Part shown: piece after piece, positions 1-11,296 of the stretch
Numbering within the stretch: position 1 is the stretch's first letter
Layout: every line of letters starts with the position of its first letter
Assembly (NCBI GenBank): GCA_025531455.1
Contig: JAMYHL010000005.1
Span: 930,001-994,000, forward strand
DNA: 64,000 nucleotides
From: Apiotrichum sp. Y4204
Lineage: Eukaryota; Basidiomycota; Tremellomycetes; Trichosporonales; Trichosporonaceae
Reading direction: 5' to 3'
Made by a program: the position numbers and the translations under genes
Notes under the pieces: model-generated
The model's input: the letters and a program-made list of their open reading frames with translations, nothing else
Databases searched by the model: none
What the model was told of the DNA's origin: nothing

Positions 1-343
1 AGCGAGCGACGCAGCGAGCGCGGCGTCGGCTGGGAGTCAGTGCAGTTCATATCAGAATCAACGAGGCGGCGGGGCCTCGAGGTGTTTGGTAGAGCTCCCA
101 GAACCTCTATCACAATTCCCCTCGTCGCACCTCGCCACTTGTCCTCTCGAGACGAGCACCTCAACAAACGTGCACCAAATTTCGCCGCCGACCTGCCGAC
201 CTCCACATTTACTCACTCTCACCCGAGCCGAAGCGGAGCGGCGAGGCATGGAAGCGCGCCGCGGGCACGAAAACGGGGGCGGGGACGATGCGCGCAGCAC
301 GGACGGCGCGGAGGGCGGGGCGGAGAGCGCGGAGGGCAGCCAT
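1..343 (-). CDS. 5' end of a mitochondrial-targeted protein, cut by the window edge
   Basis: Partial gene, complement(join(<1..29,223..343)). The ATG at 343 opens a typical mitochondrial presequence: it starts MAALRALRPALRAV, is rich in Arg and Ala with no acidic residues, and ends in RFHASPLRFGS. The exon closes with a GTGAGA donor after position 223. The intron 30..222 ends ACTGACTCCCAG, with the branch site close to the acceptor. The next exon starts in frame (ADAALAAS) and leaves the window. Codons are strongly GC3-biased, unlike the overlapping plus-strand frames. The presequence followed by a short Ala/Ser-rich stretch recalls fungal Mam33/p32 proteins, but too little is visible to name it. 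Mitochondrial targeting is a fair inference; the identity is a guess. Confidence 0.6.
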
Positions 344-1757
344 TGTTGTTGATCGGATTGGGGGCGTTGTGGGAACAAAGTATGCAAAGTATGGTTGATC
401 TTGGCTTGCAGCCTGGTTTCTGCGCCGCGGTTCGTGCCGGCCAATCTTTCTGGAAACGTTGGGACGCGCAGGCTTTGCCTCGGAAGCTCGGAAGTTGGTG
501 GAATCACGTGATTTGATTGGTGGATATGACGTCAAGCCATGCAAGCCAGGCCACTCTTCGAGCCTCGAGCTGGCATGCAAGCACTCGCTGGCTGGCGAAC
601 ATGCACACAAGCATTGTCGAAGCATCCCATACCACAAGCGTCGTTTCGGAAGCGGACTTTAGATCTTGAGCCATGAGCCTTCGTCTAACTTGACATGTGG
701 TCTTCCAGACTGTTCTTCTGGCCTTCTAAAGAAACCCTTTCTGCCAGTCTGCCAGCCAATGTCCCTACGTCCCTGGTGCACTGGTGGTCCGCTGCCAGAT
801 GTCTGGCCCACCGCCCCGCCCTCCTGGCCACTCTGGGCAGTGGCTGTGATACCGGTCTTGGCATGTTAGAGGCCGCGGCCTGGGGTAGTCATCTCGGGGC
901 ACCGGAGAACCAGACCCCGAGGGAAAGAGAATCTCCGAATGTGTGATAAGCAGTAATCAGTAGATCAAGATGATTCATGGCGATCACCACCAGGGAGGCA
1001 CTACTGTGCACAGCCAGCCGATCGTCGATCATCATATCATCACGAAGATCAGCCAGATTATCAGAGTAGTATGGCTGTGCAAGCGTACGCGTCGCATCAG
1101 TCGCGTTCGTCGCGTCGAGATTGATGAGGAAAGATATGATGTTCAGAGATATCGAGTCTGGCCGTAGGGCCCTAGAGCAGTGCTGCAATGTTGCCTCTGA
1201 CCACGGTTTGAGAGAATAATAGTGCACACAGCCTCAAGCTTAATCGAGATACATTCGGCAGTGCTCGTTGTGTTTCATCCTTTTGGTGGGTGTGTTTAGC
1301 CTCAGCCTATGTGCCTTTGCGCCTACGTCACTGCCGTCTCCTATATTTCCCCGCATTAGCGCGAGCACAGCACAGCATTATTACAGCCCTCCAGTGTGCT
1401 TACAGAGAGCCAGATACCAGAGAGTGCGCACGGCTGTGACCGTCCGGTCCACTGCGGCCCGCAGTCTGCACTGTGCCTGACCATCGATGAACATCTGTGC
1501 ATCCACCTAGTTGCGCCGCGCCGCGCCCTTTCGATTGGATCCTTTTGCCGCCTGAGAACACCGCCTTCCGACGATCTCTTGGACACCGAGGTACCGCGGC
1601 ACTCGTGTCGTAGAACGTGTTCCCAACGTCTTGGTGCATATATATACTTCCACTTCAACACCGACACCCATTTTCTCGCACTTCGCATCTCACCTTCGCA
1701 CTTTATCTCACTTCACCCCCCTCAGCGCTCTCACATCTCGACTAGAACTTCTCCAAC
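344..1757. other. Intergenic, divergent promoter region
   Basis: This 1.4-kb stretch lies between two divergent genes. No frame in it reads like protein. The last 130 bases form a CT-rich leader typical of fungal 5' UTRs. Nothing else was recognised. Confidence 0.6.
1638..1647 (+). promoter_or_regulatory. TATA-like element of the vWA-like gene
   Basis: An alternating AT run (CATATATATA) sits about 110 bases before the ATG at 1758 and is followed by a CT-rich leader. The spacing suits a TATA box; this is inferred from sequence only. Confidence 0.45.
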
Positions 1758-3186
1758 ATGGGTATCGCAATGGCATTGAGTGAGTCATCCCGTTGCCCAC
1801 CCAAGGCAAAGCACCACGACGCGGCTCCCAGAGCGCAGCTAACAGTCAGTGGCCGCAGGCCTCGCCTTCGTCGTCGTCAAGAAGATGACCAACAAGCCGA
1901 AGCCGCAGAAGATCGGGTACGGCCAGCCCGGTATGGGCGGTGCACCCGCTATGATGTACGGTGCGCCGGGAGGGTACCGCGACATGTCCAGCGGCGGTGC
2001 CCCCAGCTTTGGTGCTCCCTCGTTCGGTGGTGGTGGCGGCGCGGCTGCTTCCTTCTTCGGCGGTGGCGGCGGTGGTGGAACCCGTGACATTGGTGGTGGC
2101 GGCTACGGCCAGCCCTCGGGCCCCAACTACCAGACCGTTCTCAACACCCTCAACCAGTGCATTCAGGAGGTGAGTCGGTACCGCTGTTCTGGGCGGTGTC
2201 TTACGCTTGGATATGTGACTGACATGCCTCCAGCAGCGCATCGGTCACTTCTACCGCGACCCCCGTGCCGTTGACGCCATCGCGCAGCGCATTGTTGCCA
2301 GTGACGCCGTGAACGAGATCAGCCAGGAGTGGAACCTCACCCCCGACATCTCCGTTGACCTCTGCAAGCTTGCCCTCTTCGACATTGTTGTGCTCTGCGA
2401 CGACTCGGCTGCCATGCGCGGCGAGCAGGGTGGCGAGCGCATCAACGATCTCAGGGAGACTCTCGCCAAGGTTGCCTATGCTGCTACTCTCTTCGACGAT
2501 GACGGAATGTGAGTTGTTACGACCTGTTTGCTACCTTGTATCAAACTGACCATCCAGTGAGGTCCGCTTCATCAACGCTCCCTTCGACGGCAACCGCATC
2601 AACTCGGACGACGCTGCCGTCAACCTCCTCAGCCGCATTGTCTACGACGGCCCCTGCGCGATCGGCTCGGCCCTCGACCACAAGATCCTCCAGCCGCTCG
2701 TCCTCCAGCCCGCCCGCAACGGTATGCTCCACAAGCCCAAGCTCATCATCATCATCACCGGTGGCACTGGTGCCTTCTACTCTGAGGCTCCTGGTACCCG
2801 TGAGTGCTTTGTTGCTCAACAGCGTGGATGTGTACTAACATTTGCAGTCCAGAACGTCATTGGCCGCGCCGCCTACGAGCTCTCGCAGGGACCAATCGGT
2901 GCCGACGCGATGTCGTTCCAGCTCTGCCAGGTGGGCAACGACATGCAGGCTCAGCAGTGGCTCTCCCAGCTTGACGAGGACCCCACCATCGGTGGCCTCA
3001 TCGACCAGACCAGCGACTACGACGCCGAGAGCGCTGAGATGCTGCGCAAGTCGGGCCAGAAGCGTGAGTACTTTGGGTGCACTGGGCTTTGAATGTGAGC
3101 TGACAGCGGCAGTTACCCCTCAGATGTGGCTTCTCAAGATGATGCTTGGTGGCATTGACGACTCGTATGATTCGAAGGACGAGTAG
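1758..3186 (+). CDS. vWA-like domain protein with glycine-rich N-terminal region
   Basis: Six exons: join(1758..1779,1859..2169,2234..2508,2558..2799,2848..3063,3113..3186), 379 aa. All introns are GT-AG and the phases close without frameshift. The N-terminus has a short hydrophobic run (residues 3-14, then KKMTNKPK), followed by a Gly/Ser/Tyr-rich stretch up to about residue 100. The rest resembles a von Willebrand A fold. A hydrophobic strand ends in VVLCDDSAAM near residue 166, in the place of the DxSxS metal site. A second strand, KLIIIITGGTGAF, fits the later vWA strand. The second Ser of DxSxS is Ala, so the metal site may be degenerate. Specific function is unknown; it could act in protein-protein interaction. 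The gene has a TATA-like element and a CT-rich leader. Confidence 0.85.
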
Positions 3187-3797
3187 TGTATGGGTTGTTC
3201 ATTTGTGTAACATAGAGCTTCGGGTATGAATCGCTTCTCCATTTAACATCGAGCAGAGGACTGTGGACCGACTGGGACCCGCGGACCGGAGAACTATGGC
3301 AATAACGAGCACGGTCTGACTGACGACCATTCTGGGCTGAGGCGACGGAAGGCGGGAACTGGAAACCTTGCACTGACACCCACGCCTTGATATTCTCAAA
3401 ATAGTGTTCCGAGCGTCCTGACACGAATGTTGGGCGGCGTTGATAATCTTACAAGATCGCTTGGATATCCGCGACGGCCGGGCATGTTGTCGTAAACTCA
3501 CAACACTCAGGAAGGCCGTGAAGGACCCGGCCCCCTATACGCTCACAACTGACTCAACCTTGGCCAGAGGTACACTCCACCCAGAATCCCGTCCAGTATA
3601 TCTGAAAGGTAGGCACAGGGGGAAGCATCACCAAGACTGGCCATCGTCTTGTCTGGACACGCCTCGTTCTAAAAATTACACCCACTTCTCCTATCCACCT
3701 GCACTCGACCAGGCGTCCCTCCACATTCACCCTCTTCATTATCATTCCCTTGACTTCCCTCAACCTCGCACCACTCCTCGACTCGTCGCGAGACTGC

Positions 3798-3802
3798 AAA
3801 AA
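3798..3802 (-). terminator. RNA polymerase III T5 terminator of tRNA-Asn
   Basis: On the minus strand five T residues follow the discriminator base directly, as expected for Pol III termination. Confidence 0.75.
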
Positions 3803-3880
3803 CGACCTCGGAGAGGTTTGAACTCTCGATCTCCCGATTGCATAACAGTCGGACGCCTTAACCAGCTTGGCCACGAAGTC
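3803..3880 (-). tRNA. tRNA-Asn (GTT) with a 4-nt intron
   Basis: The 78-nt minus-strand sequence folds as a full cloverleaf. The acceptor stem GACTTCG pairs with CGAGGTC (one G-U) and the discriminator is G. The D arm is GCCA..GGC. The anticodon stem TCCGA/TCGGG contains one G-U pair. The T arm is GAGAG-TTCAAAC-CTCTC. The anticodon loop has 11 nt, CTGTTATGCAA, instead of 7. Removing TGCA (3839..3842) from the standard intron site, one base 3' of the anticodon, gives CTGTTAA, the usual Asn loop with anticodon GTT. The mature RNA would have 74 nt. The body closely resembles known yeast tRNA-Asn. A T5 terminator follows at once. The A and B boxes lie in the D and T arms as usual. Confidence 0.93.
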
Positions 3881-4799
3881 TATGTGATGCATCTGTCTTC
3901 GCGCTCTCGCGCTCACGTGATCTACGTCGACAGAGTATGTATCTTTATTGGTGTTGGTTTTGGAGATGTGCTGTGTTGGCGGTGTGATGTGTTGGAGGAG
4001 TGATGGACGAGATCGCGGTTCCAGTTTGTGCGGAGGAGGGGTGGCGGTCGGTTGGCGAAAAGAATGGTTGACTGGGGCTGTTGGCGGTGGGTAAGCTGTG
4101 TCGAGGCCATTTTCCAGAAGGAAGTGAAGTTGAATGGGTCTAGGCGGATACTGCATTCTCAGCGTTCTCGTGGCCGAGCGGACGCAGTCCGGCATGAGGA
4201 GTTGTCTTGTGAGGCGACAACTGCCACAGATAAGATCTGCCACCTCGTCATCATTCAGCCTTGCAAGTGAGCTTAGGAGATTCGGCATCGGCGACGCTAG
4301 CGTTATCGGAAGCGCAAGCCTCATACTGAATAGCCGCTAGCAGCTGTGCATGTGTCGCAACGCCCTCAGCATATCAGCATGTCCAGCACTTGGCGAGTAT
4401 CTAGCGCCTAGCTCTGCCGACAGTGTGATCAATTTAATGAGCGTCGATACCGAGATATCAAGTCAAGATACCAAGAGATCTACGCCACAGTCACGCTTGA
4501 CACACATCGTTATCCACATGTCCACACATGAGCCGGGAATGGAATATCCTGCCCTACGCCTCACATACCTGAGCTTATTAATAATCAATAAGCTATTAAG
4601 AAATGAATAATACATGAGGGTCATGTGCCACACAGCTCGGCGACTTAAAATCCCGCTTGCCACATGTGCGCGCCCCTGCAGTCTCGCCCCTCTCGCCCCC
4701 TCTTGCACACCTCTCTCGCCCCCGCCCCAGCAATTCTGCGTCGAGAGCCACACGCAAAATTCCATCGTCGTCTCTTTTTCTGACCCATCCATCACTAAA

Positions 4800-4878
4800 G
4801 TGAGTCTCCAACATCGACTGCTTTCAACAATGCGGTCAACAACCATGAGACATCGTCCGTGGCGCTGACGACAACTAG
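4800..4878 (+). other. Probable 5'-UTR intron of eEF1B-gamma
   Basis: A GTGAGT donor at 4800 and a CTGACGACAACTAG branch/acceptor ending at 4878 frame a 79-nt leader intron. Its removal would delete upstream ATG triplets lying before the coding start at 4891. The element is inferred from motifs only. Confidence 0.55.
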
Positions 4879-4890
4879 AAAAGTAGCACC

Positions 4891-6471
4891 ATGGCACCCA
4901 TTGGCAAGCTCTACGGTTTCTCCGGTACGTTTTATCTCCTTCTCGTCGGCCAAACGTGTCCAATCTGCCCTCGAGCACGAGCCGCCGTGGTGCCAACGCC
5001 AGACCAGGCGTCCTACCTATCCGTGGACATGTAACTCACACCGCAGGCAACTCGCGCTTCCGCCGCGCCAAGGCCGTCGCGATCCTCGCCGGCCTTGATG
5101 TCGAGACCGACCCCAACTTCACCATGAAGGACGCCGCGTGGAAGACCCCCGAGTTCCTCGCCAAGTTCCCCTTCGGCTACCTCCCCGCCTACGAGGGTGC
5201 CGACGGTGTTAACCTCCAGGAGTGTGGTGCCATCGCTGACTACTGTGAGTGATACACCTAGCGCACGTGTGAGGTGCTGCTGCTTGCTTTTTACATGACG
5301 AGAATTCTCTATTTCAGTTATCCCTGTCTTAATCACATTGTGTCGACAGTTTTCCGCGGGTGGTACCGCATATCTCTGATACCTATCCAAAGCACAGCAC
5401 CTCGTATTGCAATTCATATGTGCTGACACTCCAGTCGCCTCGCTTGCCCCCAACGCCAACCTCGTCCCCCAGGACGTTGCCGAGGCCGCCGAGGCCCGCG
5501 AGTGGCAGTACTTCGCCGACCAGGAGATCATGATCCGCCTCGGCCTTGCCAGCAAGATGATCAACAACCGCATCCCTTACAACAAGGGTGTCTACGACGC
5601 CATTGTGAACGAGGTCATTGGCCGCCTCGAGGTCCTCAACAAGGTTCTCCTTAAGAAGACCTACCTTGTTGGCGAGCGCATCTCGGTTGCCGACATCTTC
5701 CTTGCCACCTCCCTCACCTTCGCCTTCAGCGCCATCATTGACGCTTCGGTCCGTGCCAAGATCCCCAACGTTGTCCGTTACGTCTACACCATCGTCCGCC
5801 ACCCCAAGCTTGTCGCTCTCTTCGACAACGGCAAGCCTGAGTTCATTGAGAAGGCTCCCCAGTACACTGCTCCCGCCAAGGAGAAGAAGGAGAAGGCCCC
5901 CAAGGCTGAGAAGCCCAAGGAGGCTGCTAAGCCCAAGGCTAAGGAAGCCGAGGCTCCCGCCGCCGCCGCCGCCCCTGTCGAGGAGAAGCCCAAGAACCCT
6001 CTTGACCTCCTCCCCAAGTCGTCGTTCAACCTTGAGGAGTGGAAGCGCCAGTACTCGAACCTCGACACCCGTGGCCCCAACGGTTCGCTCGAGTGGTTCT
6101 ACAAGAACTTCGACAACGAGGGCTTCTCCGTCTGGCGTATCGACTTCAAGTACAACGAGGACCTTACCCTCCCCTTCATGTCGGCCAACCAGATCGGTGG
6201 TCTCTTTGCTCGTTTCGAGGCTTCGCGCAAGTACCTCTTCGGCTCGGTCGGTGTTCTTGGCAAGGCCAACGACTCGGTCATCTCCGGTATCCTCATTATG
6301 CGTGGACAGGAGGCCGAGCCCGTCGTCTCGGTCGCCCCCGACTGGGAGTCGTACGAGTTCACCAAGCTCTCGCTCGACAAGCCCGAGGACAAGGCCTTCT
6401 TCGAGGCCGCCTGCGCGTGGGACCTTGAGCTTGACGGCCGCCAGTGGGCCGACGGCAAGAACTACAAGTAA
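4891..6471 (+). CDS. Translation elongation factor 1B gamma (eEF1B-gamma)
   Basis: Three exons: join(4891..4924,5047..5244,5435..6471), 422 aa, normal for the family. The protein scaffolds the eEF1B nucleotide-exchange complex that recycles eEF1A-GDP during elongation. It starts MAPIGKLYGFSG. The N-terminal 200 residues form a glutathione-transferase-like domain (GYLPAYEGADGV, GERISVADIFLA). A Lys/Ala/Glu/Pro-rich linker spans about 224-260. The conserved C-terminal EF1G domain starts near 264 (NPLDLLPKSSFNLEEWKR) and runs to the end (WDLELDGRQWADGKNYK). The start fits the family, and a probable 5'-UTR intron lies just upstream. The second intron (190 nt) is long for this window and could hold a small RNA. 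Codon use is strongly biased, as for a highly expressed gene. S. cerevisiae homologues are CAM1 and TEF4. Confidence 0.97.
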
Positions 6472-9400
6472 GAAGTTCATCTGTCAACTCGTTACCCCCG
6501 GCGGGTGGAACGCGTTCTGTGACGTTATTAGTATTTAGTAGGCGGGTTGTGATGTATTAGCACTACCAGGATTACATTTTAGCAGACGCATAGCCCAAAA
6601 GGCAACGACACCTGTCTGTTCTCACCGAGAGGAGTGACTAATCGTGTGCCAGTGGGACAGACCGCAGTGGGGGACACAACACGCGGTGAGGGACACAGCA
6701 CCTGGGGACTTCAACTTACCGACTGGCCACGCTGTACACTGACTGAGTCATATTCCTCCCGCTCATTCAAAGGAATCGCCCGAGGGGCAAATTGGCACAA
6801 TGTCGAGCGACCCGTTCCACCCGCTGATCTTCTGCCCGTTGACCCCTGTCCTGCGGTGCATATCATATCCTAACATTCTCGCTGATCGCCCCGAGCCCCG
6901 AGTTGTTCTCTGCCCGTCGTCATCGTAACACCAATTTCGGCGCGCAATGGAGGCCAAATCAATGTATTGCAGGCTGCGTCCCTTGTGTACCTTGTACTCC
7001 TCAATACCGCGAACAGAGGAACGGGCCACGATAAAAGACCACATCCGGCGGGCGTGATGCTTCAACAATGGCTGCTGAGGTGCCATTGCGGTTCATCCTG
7101 GGTGCTACTCGGGTGGAGATCAGTACACGGATCCGAGACAACATCGCTTATCAACTGTCAAGCGCCCCAAGTGGAGGCCGACCACAATTCTTCCACACCT
7201 GGCCACAATCGATTCTCGGGCGCGCTGAAGACTGTTTTGTTCCGTTTAGCCAAAGCCGTAAGAGCACGCCGGATATTTCTGCTGGCCATGCGTCACGCGC
7301 CGAACGCTGCCGGGCATGCCGGGGAATGCTCAGTTATCGGGAGACGGTTCCGGGGTATGCCACGTCAGATGCGGAATGGTCAAGCCGGCACGAGTACTTA
7401 GAGTTGGGTACGTGAGTACCAGTACCGTTGTCTAGCCCAGTAAAATCGTCTTCCAGTTCTTCTCGCCGGATCACTTCCCTACATTCTTCAAACGCCGTTC
7501 ACTTCCCTAATCTTCAAACGCTGTGGAATTTAATTGTAGCGGCGATCTCAACGGGTTACGTGCAGCGGAATGTTTGAGCATATCTGTAGCTCTGTAGCTT
7601 GTGTTAGGCAAAATTCCCCGCAGATCGGCGCCGTAAGAACGCGCGGAAATTGCAGGATATACATGCTTGATATCCAGGATATAAACATGATATCCGCCTT
7701 TCCAACAGCCTAAGAGCCGAAGGGGAGCCGAGAGTGGATACCTTCGGGCATCCCGTCGCGATTGAGTGATCGACCGGATCAACCAACGTTGGAGAATTGC
7801 AAGCCAGCCTCCACCTGCCTGCCAAGTACGTGGCTTGAGCGGCTTGAGAAGAGGTTCGATATCAATGCGACGGACCACAGCATCGAGCCTTTGAGGTCCA
7901 CGAGGGCAGGAGGGCACGATTGCGTACGTGCCATGAACTGCAACAGGGGGCCCACAGTGCTGAGAAGAGGCAGTAGCTGATTGCTTGGCGGTGTGAGGGA
8001 TTTTTCTATTACTTTGCCCCAGCCTCGTTTGTCTCGCCAATCTGAGCTATTCTACCACTTCGGATGCTTTTTCTGGGCAGAGTTTGTTGTTTCTCGCTGC
8101 CGTATGCGTATTCTTCTGTGCACCACATGAACATTTGCAGGGTTATAAGAGCCAATGGATGTTCGTCGGCGTGTTGCCCGTGTCGGGTTCCAGCAAGTTG
8201 GAATAAAATGTCTTGCTCTCCCCGCTCGGAGGCAGGCTGACTCTCAGGGTCTCGGACAATCGGAGATGAATTAAGGTTGTCGCCGCTAAGGCCCACGGCA
8301 CTAGGTACTAAAGATATTCAGGGCACAACTTGGCACATCAGAAAAAAACCCACCGCCAGTGGAGGTTTTAATGATCTTCGACTGCAGATCATCGGCAGAT
8401 CAGCGGAACCCAATTCATTCCAAGGCGGATCACCCCGAAATCGGAAACGGATCGACATTGCGTAAGAGGTGAACCGATCGGCGTAGACACCTTCTCATCT
8501 TCTCCTCATCTTCTCCCCCCTTAGCCGTGGCCCTGAAGCGAGGCTGGACAAGGATTGAGTGTGCGACCGGGGGCCGGGGGGTCGTGGCTGGCGGCCGGGG
8601 GGGGGGCATGAGAGCGACAGAACAGATCGACAAAGAGGATGTGTTCTCCGTTCCTCGGCCTCAGACGTTCGAAGGTTTACTTTCACCTGTGACATGTTTA
8701 ACCATTTGTTCCCTGCGAGTATACGATTCGAATGTCGTGTACCCACGCGGTACATGTTATAATTCTGCAGTCGCAAGGTAGCAGAGGTCGCTATGCGTTA
8801 TTTGTTCAGACGAGTGCAGCTTCGTCGTGAGGCGACTAATGCGGTCGGTGGGAGCTACGGAAAGCCACTTGTAGTGACCTCTTATCGGCGTACAGATCCG
8901 TCTCATGGCGACCGCCGGCTTGATTGGTCTGACTGGGCACATTATCAGCAACCTTGCAGTGGTCGCGCACCTTGCGCATCAAAACACATTTGTGAGGTAT
9001 CAGGAGTTGAGCAGCAAGCCTCGTAGCCATCCTTCTCTGGCCCACAGTCCCCTACGTTTGAGGCATTTACTGCTCCAAGCTTCATGATATTCCAATATTC
9101 CAACCACGTTCGGAAAATGTCCGGGCTAAGTGGGCGGCTTGCTCGGTGATCAGTGCCAAGACTGTCACACGAGCGTCTCCGAGGCAATCGGAGGTCTGTG
9201 TCAATGCGAATAGTAGCTATAGTAGAGAGCAAGTTTCACACACGAGGATGAGGGCAAGTGGTTCTGCTGTAGGTACAGGTGCGAGGCAGTGGATGTTGCC
9301 GCCGGCGGATGTACATTCGCGCCGTGCGCGAATAGCTGAAGAGATAACTCTATTTGGATCCAGAAGATCAGAGAATCCTGCAAGGTGCCACCGTACTCGA

Positions 9401-11296
9401 CGTTCCACGGCCATTCTTACACGCACAGGCATCGTGCCCACCCGCAGGACTTGGAAATCACAAGGCAGGAATCGGATTGCTGGTTGGATGCTAGCTTTTC
9501 CGGTGCCCCTCGTCGTAAGCCGAAAACGGCACGGGGTTGAGCATAAACTGGTGTGCTGACCCTGGTCACAAACCTTCTCGATCACAGGCTACACGCCCTC
9601 AGAAACTTTTCTAAGACACCTAGGAGCCCATAACCTCCCGACGATTTCAGTCGGGACCCTGCATCGATCGTCCCTTGCGAGCTTGCGAGTGGGTTGACAG
9701 GGCAGGAGATATTCAAGATTATGTTCACCAGACCCTGGTGGGTCGAACTCTACGCACCTCTGGGTCGTGACAAAAGCATGGCCGGCACCTGATACATCGG
9801 GCCCCCCGATTCCTGAGCCTGAGCCACGCATGGTTAGAGTGTGCAGTAGCTATTCTTTACCACGCTCACCTCGCCTATGTCTTGATCGGTGGTCGTTGAG
9901 AGGTCGTTAGCATCCGAGTGTCGCTGTCAGCGGCGGCAGAGCGAAGAGCAAAAGTTGTGGCTTGAACTGGACGTCGATCGGCGCCGCGACAGGGGCGATT
10001 CTACCACGGATTGGTACGTAGAAGCAAAGAGAGCAACTTGGACGTGCGTATAAGAGTCCTGGCGACCTGATTCATGGCGATCCTCTTGGCTGCCTGTTTT
10101 CTCGGACATTTCTGCAAGCAGAGTACAAGTAGCACTCGCAACAAAGACATTCTCAGCCCACTATCACGACCCCTCCTTACGTTCAAGGTGAGTAGGACAC
10201 TTCATGGGATGGGTGGAAGTGGTATACGCATCCACAGCACCGCAAGGTAGCTCGATCAATGCCACACTGTGGTGTTGTTTGACCCGCCACACAGGGGACG
10301 TTTGGAAGTCTGCTGCCCACATCCACCCGGATGCATGCTTTCAACGAGCTAACATCCAAGCACAGTACGCCAGTTGTTACATTTCGAACTCCGAACGCTT
10401 CCACTTCACGAAGTGAGTAGATTGAGTGAAAATCGGTGGTTTTTGGAGACCCGGTGCTGATCGCCATCATTTCACCCTTGCTCGCTATTGCCACATTCGG
10501 TCCCACGTAATTTCTTCCACAACTTGTAGCTCTTCTCCAATCTTTCTCCCTCTGTAACTATCACGCCACGCCCGATTTCCTCTTCGTCTTCTTCCCCCAC
10601 AGCCCCTCTTCACCTCTCTTCACTAGCTCAACCCCCCTCGTCGCTACCACGCGATAGCTTTGTGTCGACCAATCCACGCGACGGCCACGCACCAACCGCG
10701 CGTGGTGCCCAAAAAATCAACAACGCGAGAACACCACGTTTCGTCGAGACGCGCCGTCCCGGCCTCCACCACACCTTGATCAGTCGCGTCAACAACTTTT
10801 GCCCGTGAGTCGCGTCTCAATGTTTTGATGTTGTCGGCGAGATGAATGATGGCGAACAAGCCTTTTTGGACATTCTCCACGACAACCTACGTAGACCCCC
10901 GCCTCTCCTAGTGCCCCTCCCAGGCTCCCACTGCCACTCTAGCCCCTCTCGGCGCCACATGAGAAAAGGCCGAGAGCCAACTCCCAGCCTGGAGGCTCCA
11001 CGATGAGTGTTTGCACCAGCTACAGTACCAACTACTACCAGGCGGGGTACAGTCTCCCCTTACCCCCGCCAACCCACTTTTGTTGTCATCTCTTTCTCAA
11101 CTCCACTCTTCATCTCTCTCTCACCACCATCCATCCCGTCCTCACTACCACTACCACGCCTTCCCTTGATTCCATCCATCCACCCATCCATCCATCCATC
11201 CACCCAGCCATCCATTTATCCATCCATCCACCACTACACTTAATCCCTATACACATTCATACATACAAGCAACGTGGGCTCTAACGCCCACAGTTC
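6472..11296. other. Long gene-poor stretch, 4.8 kb
   Basis: No frame in this interval shows conserved protein motifs or consistent codon bias, and no tRNA or rRNA was recognised. It contains a run of ten G at 8597..8606. From about 10510 on, the strand becomes CT-rich and looks like the promoter and leader of the bHLH gene at 11297. The middle part (6.6-10.4 kb) is plain mixed-composition sequence. It may be a promoter, decayed mobile DNA or non-coding RNA, but nothing supports one choice. Confidence 0.5.
11171..11231 (+). repeat. CCAT tetranucleotide microsatellite
   Basis: About fifteen copies of CCAT/CCAC-type units lie in the leader region about 70-125 bases before the bHLH start codon. 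Some units are imperfect. Confidence 0.9.

Larger units (their letters stand above)
3187..4890. other. Intergenic region holding one tRNA gene
   Basis: Apart from the tRNA-Asn at 3803..3880, no coding signal is visible. The final 230 bases are the CT-rich leader of eEF1B-gamma and include a probable 5'-UTR intron. Confidence 0.6.

Noticed and set aside
6967..7401. A 144-codon open frame in the long spacer
   Set aside because: Mixed composition, no codon bias, no motif and no splice-compatible extension.
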